Shown here in pieces: positions 1 to 9,744 of a stretch of 64,000 nt of DNA. A program made the translations under genes and the position numbers. Under the pieces are notes generated by a model. It ran no database searches and was not told the origin of the DNA. It saw only the letters and a list, made by a program, of their open reading frames with translations. How positions within the stretch are numbered: the first letter of the stretch is position 1; the number at the start of each line of letters is the position of its first letter. Origin of the DNA: Lachnospiraceae bacterium (GTDB lineage Bacteria; Bacillota; Clostridia; Lachnospirales; Lachnospiraceae); assembly GCA_017527205.1 (NCBI GenBank), contig JAFXQK010000041.1, positions 1-64,000 on the forward strand, given 5' to 3'.

Positions 1-1068
1 AAAAGAGTATATGACCTGCATCAGGCGGAATATGATGAGGCGGCGCTTCGGGCACTCCATTCCGGATGGTATATTCTCGGAAAAGAAATGGAAGAGTTTG
101 AACAGGCCCTTGCCGGCTGGGCGGGCGTAAAGCACTGCGTAGCTTTAAACTCAGGCACGGATGCACTGATTCTTGCCGTGAGGGCGCTTGGCATCGGCGC
201 GGGGGATGAGGTAATCGTTCCTGCAAACGCTTATATCGCCTCTGTCATCGGCATCACGGAAAATGGAGCGACACCCGTATTTGTGGACGCAGATGACCAT
301 ATGGAAATTGACGCGGACAGGATTGAAGAAAAAATAACCGAGAGGACAAAGGCCATTCTTCCCGTGCATCTTTATGGACAGAGCAGCCGCATGGAGCAGA
401 TCTCCATGCTTGCAAAAAAGCATGGCCTGAAGCTGATCGAGGATTGTGCGCAGTGCCTTGGCGCGAAATATGGCGGGAAGCTGGCAGGAACCTTTGGTAA
501 CATTGGGTGTCTTAGCTTTTATCCGACGAAGCCCTTGGGGGCTTTTGGCGATGCGGGGGCGATCCTTACCAATGATGACGCATTGGCAGAGCGCGTGAGA
601 CTCCTTCGAAATTATGGTTCCAAGGTGAAGTATCATAACGAAATCAATGGCGTCAATAGCCGCATGGATGAGGTGCAGGCGGCCGTCCTAAAGGTCGGAT
701 TAAAATATCTGGAAGAGAGCAATGAAGAGAGAAGACGCCAGGCGAAGGCTTATCGGGATGGAATCAAAAATCCTAAGATTTGGATCCCTGAGGAATACAA
801 GCGTGTTTATCACGTGTATCATCTCTTCCCCGTGCTCGTGGAGGAGCGCGAGGGCTTTCAGAGCTTCTTAAAAGAAAACGGAATTGGAACGCAGGTGCAT
901 TATCCGATTCCTCCTTACGTGGCCGAGTGTTATCAGAGCCTTGGCTATGGCTGGGAGGACTTTCCAAATGCGGCGAGATATGCGAGGAGTGAGGTTTCCC
1001 TGCCGATTTATGCGGGCATGCCTGAGGAAGAATTGCAGTATGTCATAGACGTGATCAATAGGTGGTAA
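1..1068 (+). CDS. DegT/DnrJ/EryC1/StrS aminotransferase (5' end missing)
   Basis: A PLP-dependent sugar-nucleotide aminotransferase that would convert a keto-sugar nucleotide to an amino sugar for surface glycans. The reading frame is open from base 1: codons before the ATG at 88 encode a typical family N-terminus (SGWYILGKE), so the gene begins outside the window. Visible family motifs are NSGTDAL near the cofactor phosphate, EDCAQ (cofactor-ring Asp), SFYPTK with the Schiff-base Lys, and [12 protein letters not shown]. This last motif and PANAYIAS resemble the FdtB/QdtB group (dTDP-3-keto-6-deoxyhexose transaminases), but the substrate is inference. It is probably the last gene of an upstream glycan operon, because a promoter follows it directly. 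Confidence 0.9.
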   Translation, partial: KRVYDLHQAEYDEAALRALHSGWYILGKEMEEFEQALAGWAGVKHCVALNSGTDALILAVRALGIGAGDEVIVPANAYIASVIGITENGATPVFVDADDHMEIDADRIEEKITERTKAILPVHLYGQSSRMEQISMLAKKHGLKLIEDCAQCLGAKYGGKLAGTFGNIGCLSFYPTKPLGAFGDAGAILTNDDALAERVRLLRNYGSKVKYHNEINGVNSRMDEVQAAVLKVGLKYLEESNEERRRQAKAYRDGIKNPKIWIPEEYKRVYHVYHLFPVLVEEREGFQSFLKENGIGTQVHYPIPPYVAECYQSLGYGWEDFPNAARYARSEVSLPIYAGMPEEELQYVIDVINRW

Positions 1069-1081
1069 AGCGGGGGAGAAT

Positions 1082-1110
1082 TTGCATTTTGAGGTAAAAA
1101 ATGTTATAAT
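1082..1110 (+). promoter_or_regulatory. Sigma-A type promoter for the c-di-GMP gene cluster
   Basis: TTGCAT (1082-1087), a 17-bp spacer, then a perfect TATAAT (1105-1110). It lies between the aminotransferase stop and the FIST-EAL start at 1164. The transcript would start near 1117 and have a leader of about 45 nt with AAGGGGG before the ATG. Confidence 0.75.
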
Positions 1111-1163
1111 TTTTCTGATAAGACAAAGGCATTTCTCAAGAAAATTACTAAGGGGGAAGAACG

Positions 1164-3677
1164 ATGTTCACTTGGAATTTTCAATATGTCTCAAAGGCGA
1201 GACTGGCGGATATTTTTAGCCAGCTCATGCTGAACGTGCAAAAAGGGGACATATTGATTCGAATTCATACGGCGATCCATCGGGAAGAAGAGGCGGTCGA
1301 GCTTGCGAAATTCGTAAAGGGCCTGGTTCCGAGAGCACAGATCTTTGGAACGAGTGCGTCGGCCGTGATCAATGGTGGCAAGCTGGATCCGAATCAGTGC
1401 GTGATTTCCGTGACACAGATGGATGAGGGAAGAATACGCTCCGCCTTTCTTCCGACGGTGGATGAGGCGTCGGGGGTTCCCCTTGCGCCGGAATGCCTTT
1501 GTGAGATGCTGCGTAAGGCTGTGGCCTCGGAGAATCCCGGACTGATGCTTACCTTCATGACGGGATCCTATATGGACGTGAAGGCGTTTGTGGAGAAGTG
1601 CAATGACGTTTTTCCGGGGGTGCAGATGGTGGGCGGTATTGCGGATGCCATCCACAGCCGAAACAGGCAGAGCGGGGGCTGCGGCTTCCTCTTCAATGAA
1701 ACGGGCTGGTCACGTGACGGCATTTTGGCAGCCATGCTGAGCGGTGAGAGCCTGGAGTGCTATACCTCCGGAGCTACGGGCGTACAGACCGCAGGAGACG
1801 AGATGGTAATAACGGAGGCAGAGCATAACCGCATCATCTCCATTGACGGCAGGGATGCGCTTTCAGAATATCTTTTGGGAAACGCGGATGAGCTGATGAA
1901 AAGGCCGGAGCTTGCCAATCTGTTTCCCTTTGTGTACTCGGAGCACCGCAACGTGCCGCTGCAGTTAAAGGTCGTGGACGGTCAGCTGATTGCAAGTCAT
2001 AACGTTGTTCCCGGAAAGAAGATTCGCAGGGGCTTTATCTATGACGGACAGATCGTGGAGGATGGCAGGGAGCTGTTCCGCCACGTGGAGACCTTTGAAA
2101 AGGCGGAAACCGTATTTGCATATTCCTGTGCCACGCGTTATGCAAGATATCCAAACAGCGTAAAGTGGGAGCTTTCCGCCTATGAAAATTCGAATGCGTG
2201 CGGCTGTATTACGGACGGAGAATTTACCTGCTTTGAAGGCAGGAACGTCTTTGCAAACGGCACCTTTGCGGTATCCGTGTTCGGCGAACGTCAGTACACG
2301 CAGGAGTTTAACCCCTATGCCCTTTCCCATTCGGAGGCCGTGACGAACGACAATAAGGAGCTGATCGACCATCTGATGCTTCTGGAAAAGAAGCTGGCTG
2401 AGGACGGGGCGCATACGGCAACGGAGGAATTCAAGGCTTTCCTTCGGGAATGTGAAGGAAGGCTGTTTTATTCCGAGGCGGATGGCGCGGCAAATGCAGC
2501 GGCCATGCTTATGGATATCAAATTAAAGGGCATAGATCGCATCTGTGAGATCAACGTGCTTGACGTCGTCAGCCTAAAGCTCATTTTTTCCGAACAGATG
2601 ATTCAGCTGACCTATCAGAATTTTCTTGAAAAGTGTAAGGCGTTTGCGAAAGAGAAGAATTATTCCTTCTATGTTCTGGGGCAGTGGTACGTGGCCATTG
2701 GCGCGCCTTCCTACGCTACCTCCCTTGAGGGCTTTGAGAACAACATGAAATCGCTTCACAGGGAGCTGTTCGAAATCTCGGAGGAGTACGTGGCAATTGT
2801 TCCTCTGTTCTGCGTCATGTATAATTGTACGGCGGAGAACATCTCCTCAACCTATGTTTCAGCGCGCGTTGAAATGATGAACAAGAACATGCAATTCCTG
2901 GTGCGGGACGCCAGCGAACAACGGTTGGACGAGGAGAGCATCCGGAAAAAATATCAGATGGTGAACCTGATTCATTATGCCATCTCGCATGACGCTCTGA
3001 CTCCCTATTATCAGGGGATTTACGATAATAAAAAGCAGCGGATTCACCATTATGAGGCGCTGATGCGCCTTCGGGATGAAGAGGGGAACGTTTATTTGCC
3101 GAAGGACTTTTTAGGCGTGGCAAGATCCTTTGGACTTTTGTATGATTCCCTTTCCCTGATCATGATCAGGAAGGTCTTTGAAAGATTTCAGGATGAGGAG
3201 GACAAGGCCGTCAGCATCAACATTGGCATTCGTGACATTCAAAATCCTGAAATTCTGGATTATATTTATGACACGCTCTCCACCATGAAGCATCCGGAGA
3301 ATTTTATCTTCGAATTTCTGGAGAATGAGGACGTGGAGGATTACAACGATTTGGTGACCTTTGTGGATAAAATTCATGAACTCGGCGGCCTGATCTCAAT
3401 TGATGATTTTGGAAACGGATACTCGAATCTGCAGCACATTCTCAGCATTCACTCCGACTTCATCAAGATAGACGGTTCCATCGTGCGTAATTGCTGCGTT
3501 GACAAGGAATCAGAGAATCTTGTGGCGCTGATCACGGGCTGGAAGAGCCTGAGCGCAAGAAACGTAAAGATTATCGCGGAGTTCGTTGAGAACGAAGAGA
3601 TTCAGAAAATGATGGAAATCTATAACATTGATTTTTCGCAGGGGTATCTGTTCTCGAAGCCGTCATCGGAGATTTGA
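1164..3677 (+). CDS. FIST sensor domain-EAL c-di-GMP phosphodiesterase
   Basis: An 837-residue soluble protein. The N-terminal ~400 residues match the FIST_N/FIST_C small-ligand sensor fold (FGTSASAV, MVGGIADA, NGTFAVSVFGE). A linker of ~200 residues and an EAL domain follow (about 610-830). The EAL domain keeps its key residues: EAL at 631-633, Asn in SINIG, FEFLENE, the Asp pair of IDDFGNGYSN (747-748), FIKIDGS, AEFVE and QGYLFSKP. It is therefore probably an active phosphodiesterase that cleaves c-di-GMP in response to a ligand. FIST domains are proposed to bind amino acids, but the ligand here is unknown. AAGGGGG precedes the ATG. It is the first gene of a four-gene run, with 14 bp to the next start. 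Confidence 0.88.
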   Translation: MFTWNFQYVSKARLADIFSQLMLNVQKGDILIRIHTAIHREEEAVELAKFVKGLVPRAQIFGTSASAVINGGKLDPNQCVISVTQMDEGRIRSAFLPTVDEASGVPLAPECLCEMLRKAVASENPGLMLTFMTGSYMDVKAFVEKCNDVFPGVQMVGGIADAIHSRNRQSGGCGFLFNETGWSRDGILAAMLSGESLECYTSGATGVQTAGDEMVITEAEHNRIISIDGRDALSEYLLGNADELMKRPELANLFPFVYSEHRNVPLQLKVVDGQLIASHNVVPGKKIRRGFIYDGQIVEDGRELFRHVETFEKAETVFAYSCATRYARYPNSVKWELSAYENSNACGCITDGEFTCFEGRNVFANGTFAVSVFGERQYTQEFNPYALSHSEAVTNDNKELIDHLMLLEKKLAEDGAHTATEEFKAFLRECEGRLFYSEADGAANAAAMLMDIKLKGIDRICEINVLDVVSLKLIFSEQMIQLTYQNFLEKCKAFAKEKNYSFYVLGQWYVAIGAPSYATSLEGFENNMKSLHRELFEISEEYVAIVPLFCVMYNCTAENISSTYVSARVEMMNKNMQFLVRDASEQRLDEESIRKKYQMVNLIHYAISHDALTPYYQGIYDNKKQRIHHYEALMRLRDEEGNVYLPKDFLGVARSFGLLYDSLSLIMIRKVFERFQDEEDKAVSINIGIRDIQNPEILDYIYDTLSTMKHPENFIFEFLENEDVEDYNDLVTFVDKIHELGGLISIDDFGNGYSNLQHILSIHSDFIKIDGSIVRNCCVDKESENLVALITGWKSLSARNVKIIAEFVENEEIQKMMEIYNIDFSQGYLFSKPSSEI

Positions 3678-3691
3678 CAAGGGGATTTTAC

Positions 3692-6436
3692 ATGAGAAAC
3701 AATGAGAAGGAAGTACGGTACGTGGGACTCATCATGGAAGACATTTTCTCGGAGTTTGCCAAGGAAATCATCCATGGAATCTCAAACTCCGCCAAAGGAA
3801 AAGAGAATCTTCGTCTGGTCCTTTTGGTGGGGAGACAGAATGAAAAGGGGAATCTTGAGGATAAGCAGTTCCAGTATAAGACTGTTTACAACACCATCTA
3901 TCGTCTGGAGGAAGCCTGCAGGTTTGACGGCCTGATCCTGACCTTTCCCAATACCTGGCCCATAGAGAAGGATGCCTTTGGGCTGAACAGGGTCAGCAAT
4001 CTGTCCCTGCTTCCGAAGGTATTCATTGCGGCAAATAAGCCGGGGGAGATTACGGTTAATTATGACAATGAATCCGGCATTCGGGAGGCCATGGATTACC
4101 TGATCAATACGCGTGGGATACGGCGCATCTGTATGCTTGGCGGAAGAGATGACAATCCGGACGCCATGAAAAGAAAGGACATTTTTATCAAGTGTCTTAT
4201 GGAAAGTCATCTGGAATATGATGAGGACATGTACGAGAAATCCGACATGTCTGCCACCTGCTTTGAGGCGGCGGCAAACCTTCTCGACAGAAATCCCGAC
4301 GCACAGGCTGTTTTTTGCGTCAATGACCCTGCTGCCATATCACTCTATTCGGTGATGGAGGAGCGGCACCTGGTTCCCGGCAGGGATTTACTGGTTTTTG
4401 GATTTGACAATACCCGTTCGGCGAGTGAAATCGTCCCGCCCCTGGCTTCCATAGGCCCTACGGAGGAGACGGTCGGGCAGAAGGCATTGGATGTTCTGAT
4501 CGACATGATGGACGGGAAAAGGGTGGAGTCCGTCGTTTTGCCCACAAGCCTTTATGGCAGGGCATCCTGCCCGTTTGAACGGTTTGACTTTACGCAAAGG
4601 GATTTGCTTACCGTAAGCAAGACAGCCATCAACCGCATGTTTGACGATTGTTTTTACCGCTATAAGAATGAGTATTTTGACAGCAGGTCCATTAACATGC
4701 GGCGGCTCTTTTACGAGATTATTTCCGGCATGCTCTATGCCATGAAACGGCGCTACGTCAGTGATGAGGAGTTCGTGAGAATCGGCAATCTGATCGACGT
4801 ATTCTTTGACAATAATGCCATGGACTATACTGATTCAACGAAGTTTTTGCAGAGTGTCGAGAGGCTGCAGGCCGGGATGAACAAGCTTCAGAAATCGGCG
4901 GCCACCAGCGTTAAAAACAACAGACTGTTCGTAAGAATGAAGGATCGCGCCATCGAAGCACAGGCGGGGCAGAGAAGCCGCAGAAACAATAAAATCAATT
5001 CGGGCCGGTACGCCATGCAGGATTTCCTGGTCGAGACAACGGACTTTGAGCGTACCGGAAGCAGCTCCGTGGAAAATATCATCCGGCATTTCGACATGCT
5101 GGGACTGAGAAATGCCGCACTGTATCTTTATGAGGAGCCGGTGGATTATCATTTTGACGGTACGACAGCATTTCCAACGCATTTAAACCTTCGATGCGTC
5201 ATGAAGGAAGGCGTCCTGTATATTCTGCCAAGCGACCGGCAGGACTGCGCGGTTGAAAGTATTTTTCAAAAAAAGGAGCTTCCGACGAGAGGACTTGGAT
5301 ACGTTCCCTTCCCCGTTTTTTTTGGAGCAAGGCTTTATGGTATTTTAATCTGCGAGCTGGAGAAGGAAACACCGGAACGCGGTGAATACATCGTGAGCAC
5401 CTTAAGCAGGATTCTGTATCTGAATGACATGGAGGTCATCAATTCTCCGAAGATCACGGAGGAGATGAAGAAGGCCAAACAAGATACCAAGGAGCAAAAA
5501 ATCTTCGGACAGATCGCGGAAGGCCTTGCCTCGCATTATGACATCATATATTACGTGAACTCCTTCAATTCAAGATATATGAAGTTCCGGGCCAACGACA
5601 TCTTTGGCAATCTTGTTCTGCAGGAGGAGGGACATGACTTTTTTACGGATCTTCGTGCCAATGCGGCGAAAATCGTGCATCCCGAGGACAGGGAGCGCAT
5701 TATCAGCATCCTTGGCAAAGATCACATCATAACCTCTCTGGAGGACCGGAAGCAATATCATGCGGATTATCGTCTGCTGATTGACGGAAAGCCGCAATAT
5801 ACCAGACTGACCGTGAGCTGGGGAAGCGACAAGGTGCATTTTGTCATCGGCGTGGAGAATGTCACGGAAGAGGTTCGCCGCGAGGAAGAGCACGTGCGGG
5901 CATTAAAGATGGCAAACGAGCTCGCCAGAAGAGATGGTCTTACGGGAGCGAAGAACATCAACGCCTATCGTGAGGTGGAGGAGAGCCTTCAGAGAGAGAT
6001 GGAGGATGGCATGGAGGAGCTTTCCTTTGCCATTGTACTGGCGGACATCAATAACCTGAAATATGTGAATGACACCTATGGACATAAAGCGGGAGATGAT
6101 TATATCAGGGCGGCATGTAAGCTGATCTTTGACACGTTCGCTCACAGCCCCGTATTTCGCGTCGGCGGCGATGAGTTTGTAGTTGTCATGATGGGCTCTG
6201 ATTATGAAAACAGAAGCGCATTGTTACAAAAGATTCGCGATCAGGTTTTGGAGAATCAAAGGAAAAGGGAGATGCATCCGGTCGTGGCGGTAGGCATTGC
6301 CACGTATGACGGAAAAACAGACCGAAGGGTTTCCGAGGTATACGAACGGGCAGACCATGAGATGTATCGAAACAAAAATCATTTAAAAAATCTACGAGCC
6401 ATGGAGGAAGCGCGCCAAGGAACTGTACGGCCGTAA
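3692..6436 (+). CDS. LacI-like ligand-binding domain-GGDEF diguanylate cyclase
   Basis: A 914-residue protein that would make c-di-GMP from two GTP. Residues 1-310 resemble the sugar-binding (Peripla_BP) half of LacI/GalR regulators (VNYDNESGIREAMDYL, FCVNDPAA, VFGFDN, PPLASI). There is no helix-turn-helix in front and no signal peptide, so it should sense a cytoplasmic ligand. A helical/GAF-like middle and a PAS-like segment (about 630-740) lead to a C-terminal GGDEF domain with an intact GGDEF motif at 825-829. No RxxD inhibitory site is visible just upstream of the motif. I chose the ATG at 3692, which has AAGGGG 7 nt upstream; an in-frame TTG at 3674 overlaps the previous stop. Confidence 0.87.
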   Translation: MRNNEKEVRYVGLIMEDIFSEFAKEIIHGISNSAKGKENLRLVLLVGRQNEKGNLEDKQFQYKTVYNTIYRLEEACRFDGLILTFPNTWPIEKDAFGLNRVSNLSLLPKVFIAANKPGEITVNYDNESGIREAMDYLINTRGIRRICMLGGRDDNPDAMKRKDIFIKCLMESHLEYDEDMYEKSDMSATCFEAAANLLDRNPDAQAVFCVNDPAAISLYSVMEERHLVPGRDLLVFGFDNTRSASEIVPPLASIGPTEETVGQKALDVLIDMMDGKRVESVVLPTSLYGRASCPFERFDFTQRDLLTVSKTAINRMFDDCFYRYKNEYFDSRSINMRRLFYEIISGMLYAMKRRYVSDEEFVRIGNLIDVFFDNNAMDYTDSTKFLQSVERLQAGMNKLQKSAATSVKNNRLFVRMKDRAIEAQAGQRSRRNNKINSGRYAMQDFLVETTDFERTGSSSVENIIRHFDMLGLRNAALYLYEEPVDYHFDGTTAFPTHLNLRCVMKEGVLYILPSDRQDCAVESIFQKKELPTRGLGYVPFPVFFGARLYGILICELEKETPERGEYIVSTLSRILYLNDMEVINSPKITEEMKKAKQDTKEQKIFGQIAEGLASHYDIIYYVNSFNSRYMKFRANDIFGNLVLQEEGHDFFTDLRANAAKIVHPEDRERIISILGKDHIITSLEDRKQYHADYRLLIDGKPQYTRLTVSWGSDKVHFVIGVENVTEEVRREEEHVRALKMANELARRDGLTGAKNINAYREVEESLQREMEDGMEELSFAIVLADINNLKYVNDTYGHKAGDDYIRAACKLIFDTFAHSPVFRVGGDEFVVVMMGSDYENRSALLQKIRDQVLENQRKREMHPVVAVGIATYDGKTDRRVSEVYERADHEMYRNKNHLKNLRAMEEARQGTVRP

Positions 6437-6469
6437 GGCCTCATGGCAGAAATAAGAGAGGATTTTAGA

Positions 6470-7894
6470 ATGGATGACGCACGGCAGAAGATGTCTCAGG
6501 AAATCGAGGAAATGAAACGCTTTCTTGATCTTGCAGACGTTCGGGAGTTTATCTATGACATTGACAAGGATGAGTTGGTAAACCTGCGGTATGGCAAGAA
6601 GCGCGAGGTCTTTTATCGGGGACCATTGGAGGCATGGGCTGAGGGTTTTATTAAACGCCAGGACGGAAAGGTGAATGAAAAATTCGGGGATTTTTATCAT
6701 GCCTTGAAAAGCGGCGTGCCGTCCTTTCAACAGCATTACGAGTACAAGGGCCTGTATCGAAGCGCAAAGTTCGTCACGGAGGAAAAGCCAGAGGGTGGTA
6801 AGGTCATTTATGGTGTGATCATGACTGGTAAGGTCTCCGAACATGAGGACATTCGTTACCAGCGAGCTTCTGACAAGGATGCCATGCTGGACATGCTTAA
6901 CAAAAAGGCGATTGTCGAATATGCGAAGAGAACGCTAGAGAAGGATAACTGCCCGACCACCTATCTCATCATTTTTGATCTGGATCATTTTAAGCTGATC
7001 AATGATACCTATGGTCATCTCTATGGAGATGAAGTATTAGTGACTGTTTCAGGCATTATCAACAAGGTCATTGGGGAGCATGGTGTTGTCGGCAGAATCG
7101 GCGGTGATGAGATCCTGATTGTGACGAAAGGAATCCACGACAAGGCGGAGCTTCGTCCGATGCTGAAGGAGCTTCGCATGGCAGTGGAGGAGGCCTATCA
7201 GGGTCAGACGGCAGGTTTCTCTTTGACCTGCAGCATGGGTACGGCAGCATATCCCGATCATGGGAGCAGCTATATGGAGGTAATGGATATCGCGGATAAG
7301 ATGCTGTATCTGGCAAAGGAAAAAGGACGTAACCGTTATATCATTTATACGCCGGAGCTGCATGAAAAATTAATTACTGCCAAGAATTCGGGAACGGCTC
7401 CCGTGATGGGCTTCCCTGCGGCATTTGACAATATTGGCATCATGCAGTACATGTTGGATAATTATCTTCGAAAGGATGCCAGCACCAATGATGCGGCATT
7501 TGCGAGTATTGGAAAATCCTTCCAGCTAAGTGAAATCCTGATTGTGTATGATAAGGGAAGAAATGGATTTCGATGGACGCCGGAGGGGGTAGGCTACGGA
7601 GAAAAGGATTTGACCTGGCTATCCATGGATGAAAAATTGACCTCGCTTTTTGACAAGAATCATTTACTTGTGATTGACGGCTTATATAACTTGACGGATG
7701 ATCAGAAGTTTCTGTTGGAGCCTTTAACGCAGAGAGGCGTTGAATCCGCGATCTTTTATCAGATGCTTGATAAGGGTGTCGCGGAAGGCTATGTCATGTT
7801 TGCAAAGAAAATACAGAGACAGCGGTGGGCGGAATATGAGCTTCTCGCACTGTCAACGATCGCAAAGATTTTTGAGATATCCATTTATCATTAG
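6470..7894 (+). CDS. GGDEF-domain protein with C-terminal GAF-like domain
   Basis: A 474-residue predicted diguanylate cyclase. A PAS-like N-terminal half (to about 130) precedes a GGDEF domain (about 140-290) whose signature reads GGDEI (211-215): the catalytic GGDE is kept and the last residue is Ile. The substrate-binding FDLDHFKLINDTYGH segment is intact, and no RxxD inhibitory site is visible. Residues 310-470 look GAF-like. Two starts are possible. ATG 6470 has GAGAGG 8 nt upstream and is preferred; ATG 6443 would add nine residues and lies 6 bp after the previous stop. It belongs to the c-di-GMP run, and the next gene starts 17 bp downstream. Confidence 0.82.
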   Translation: MDDARQKMSQEIEEMKRFLDLADVREFIYDIDKDELVNLRYGKKREVFYRGPLEAWAEGFIKRQDGKVNEKFGDFYHALKSGVPSFQQHYEYKGLYRSAKFVTEEKPEGGKVIYGVIMTGKVSEHEDIRYQRASDKDAMLDMLNKKAIVEYAKRTLEKDNCPTTYLIIFDLDHFKLINDTYGHLYGDEVLVTVSGIINKVIGEHGVVGRIGGDEILIVTKGIHDKAELRPMLKELRMAVEEAYQGQTAGFSLTCSMGTAAYPDHGSSYMEVMDIADKMLYLAKEKGRNRYIIYTPELHEKLITAKNSGTAPVMGFPAAFDNIGIMQYMLDNYLRKDASTNDAAFASIGKSFQLSEILIVYDKGRNGFRWTPEGVGYGEKDLTWLSMDEKLTSLFDKNHLLVIDGLYNLTDDQKFLLEPLTQRGVESAIFYQMLDKGVAEGYVMFAKKIQRQRWAEYELLALSTIAKIFEISIYH

Positions 7895-7911
7895 GGCAAG
7901 GGGGATTCCGT

Positions 7912-9588
7912 ATGAGAGTAGAAATACCGGAAGACGAAAAAAAACGATTGGATTCTCTTTTTGAAGCTTTTTCAATTGTGGCAGAAGGGACTTATGTCTA
8001 TCTGTGTGATTTGGATTATGATTTTTCCAGATGGTCCAGGTCAGCAGTAGAAACCTTTGACCTTCCGTCAGAGTACATGTATGGTGCCGGAGAAATCTGG
8101 GAGGAACACATCCATCCAGAGGATCGGGATGCCTATCGTGCCAGCATCGAAGAGATCTTTTCTGGCAGGGCCAGAGAGCATGACATGCAGTACCGAGCTC
8201 AGAAGAGCGATTGGGATTATGTCGTATGTACCTGTAGAGGCGTTGTCATCAGGGATCCGCAGGGGAAGCCGAAGTACTTTGGCGGAGCCATCCGCAATCA
8301 GGGGGTTAGCGCCAATATTGACACGCTGACAGGACTTCGAAATCTGTATGGCTTTTTTGAGGACGTGGAGAGCAATATAGAGCGTGCTCGCCCTGTGATT
8401 CTTAGCATGGTCGGCATCAGCAGCTTTACGGAAGTCAATGAGATGTATGGATACCATTTTGGAAATCTCGTGCTCCAGAAATTTGGGCGTCACCTCAGGG
8501 AACAGGTTGGTAACAGAGGCTGCGTTTACCGCATGGATGGCACCAAGTTCGGCATCATCAGCAGCTCCTCTGACATGGAGGCAATGAAGCGAGGATATCG
8601 GGAATTCCGTGAATACTTCCAAAAGGGCGTGAAGGTGGATGGTAAGTTCTTAAGCATGCACTTAAACGCAGGCATCCTGCAGCTGGATAACTTTGAAATT
8701 GATGATCAGACGGCTTACTCCTGTCTGAACTTTGCATACGGCGAATCCAAGATTCGAAGACAGGGCGACATCGTAGAATTCCAGAATCAATTGACGGGAG
8801 AGAACCAGAGCCACCTGGAACGAATTCACGTGATTCGTAATTCCATCGTGCAGGACTTTAACGGTTTCTATCTGCTGTATCAGCCCGTGGTTCACGCACA
8901 GACGGAGAAGCTGGTCGGAGCGGAGGCTCTCATTCGATGGAAGAATGACGTCTATGGCGCCGTTGCGCCGGACCTCTTTATTCCCGTGCTGGAGCGAGAC
9001 GCACTGTTTCCAAAGCTTGGCAAGTGGATCCTGAGAACGGCGCTTCGCGGCGCAAAACAGATTTTGGAGAAAAAGCCGGGCTTTGTCATTAACATCAATC
9101 TGTCTTATTCGCAGCTGGAGAAGCCCGATTTCGCAGACATGGTGATTGCAATTTTGGAGGAAGAGGAGTTCCCGCCCGGAAATCTGTGCTTAGAGATTAC
9201 GGAGCGCTGTAAGCTGCTCGATCTGTCCCTTTTAAAGAGCGTGATCGCATGCCTTCGAGCGAAGGGCGTCAGGTTTGCGCTGGATGACTTTGGAACGGGA
9301 TTTTCTTCCCTGGGCATTGCAAAGACGCTTCCCTTCGATACCATTAAGATCGACCGGAGCTTCGTCATGGACATTGAAGCAAATGAGAGAGATCGGGAGT
9401 TGATTGCAAGATTTACGGACTTTGCAGCTTCCTTTGGTGCCGGCATCTGCGTGGAGGGAATTGAAACCACGGGCATGCGTGACATTCTTCAGAACTACAG
9501 CGTATCAAGCTTCCAGGGATATTATTATTCCAAGCCCGTAACGCTGGAGGAGCTCTTAAACAGCCGCTTCTTGAAGCCGGAGACATAA
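7912..9588 (+). CDS. PAS-degenerate GGDEF-EAL c-di-GMP phosphodiesterase
   Basis: A 558-residue protein. An N-terminal PAS_3-type sensor (about 20-130, with WEEHIHPEDRDAY and YFGGAIRNQ) precedes a GGDEF domain whose motif is lost (RMDGTKF where RxGGDEF is expected), so it should not cyclise GTP. The EAL domain (about 300-550) is complete: EAL at 338-340, ININLS, LEITE, LDDFGTGFSS, IKIDRS, VEGIE and QGYYYSKP. It is a likely active phosphodiesterase with a regulatory GGDEF relic. AAGGGGG sits before the ATG. It is the last gene of the four-gene c-di-GMP run, and A/G-rich repeats follow it. Confidence 0.88.
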   Translation: MRVEIPEDEKKRLDSLFEAFSIVAEGTYVYLCDLDYDFSRWSRSAVETFDLPSEYMYGAGEIWEEHIHPEDRDAYRASIEEIFSGRAREHDMQYRAQKSDWDYVVCTCRGVVIRDPQGKPKYFGGAIRNQGVSANIDTLTGLRNLYGFFEDVESNIERARPVILSMVGISSFTEVNEMYGYHFGNLVLQKFGRHLREQVGNRGCVYRMDGTKFGIISSSSDMEAMKRGYREFREYFQKGVKVDGKFLSMHLNAGILQLDNFEIDDQTAYSCLNFAYGESKIRRQGDIVEFQNQLTGENQSHLERIHVIRNSIVQDFNGFYLLYQPVVHAQTEKLVGAEALIRWKNDVYGAVAPDLFIPVLERDALFPKLGKWILRTALRGAKQILEKKPGFVININLSYSQLEKPDFADMVIAILEEEEFPPGNLCLEITERCKLLDLSLLKSVIACLRAKGVRFALDDFGTGFSSLGIAKTLPFDTIKIDRSFVMDIEANERDRELIARFTDFAASFGAGICVEGIETTGMRDILQNYSVSSFQGYYYSKPVTLEELLNSRFLKPET

Positions 9589-9593
9589 GGGAC

Positions 9594-9668
9594 TAAGAGA
9601 GAACAAAGGCCAGAAGAAAAAAGTCAAGAGAAAAAGGCCAAGAGAATAAAGCCAAGAGAAAACAAAGA
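9594..9668 (+). repeat. Imperfect tandem A/G-rich repeats, unit about 15 bp
   Basis: Four to five degenerate units built on GCCAAGAGAA plus A-rich filler (for example around 9608, 9623, 9635 and 9650) fill the gap between the EAL gene and the radical SAM gene. One strand is almost purely purine. No hairpin or promoter is evident. It may be a simple-sequence expansion or part of the leader of the radical SAM transcript. Confidence 0.55.
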
Positions 9669-9744
9669 CATAATGGGTTAGATGGAAAACATAAAAGAAG
9701 CAGTATATGCGTAACGTCATAAGAAAAAATGAGGGGATAAGAGC

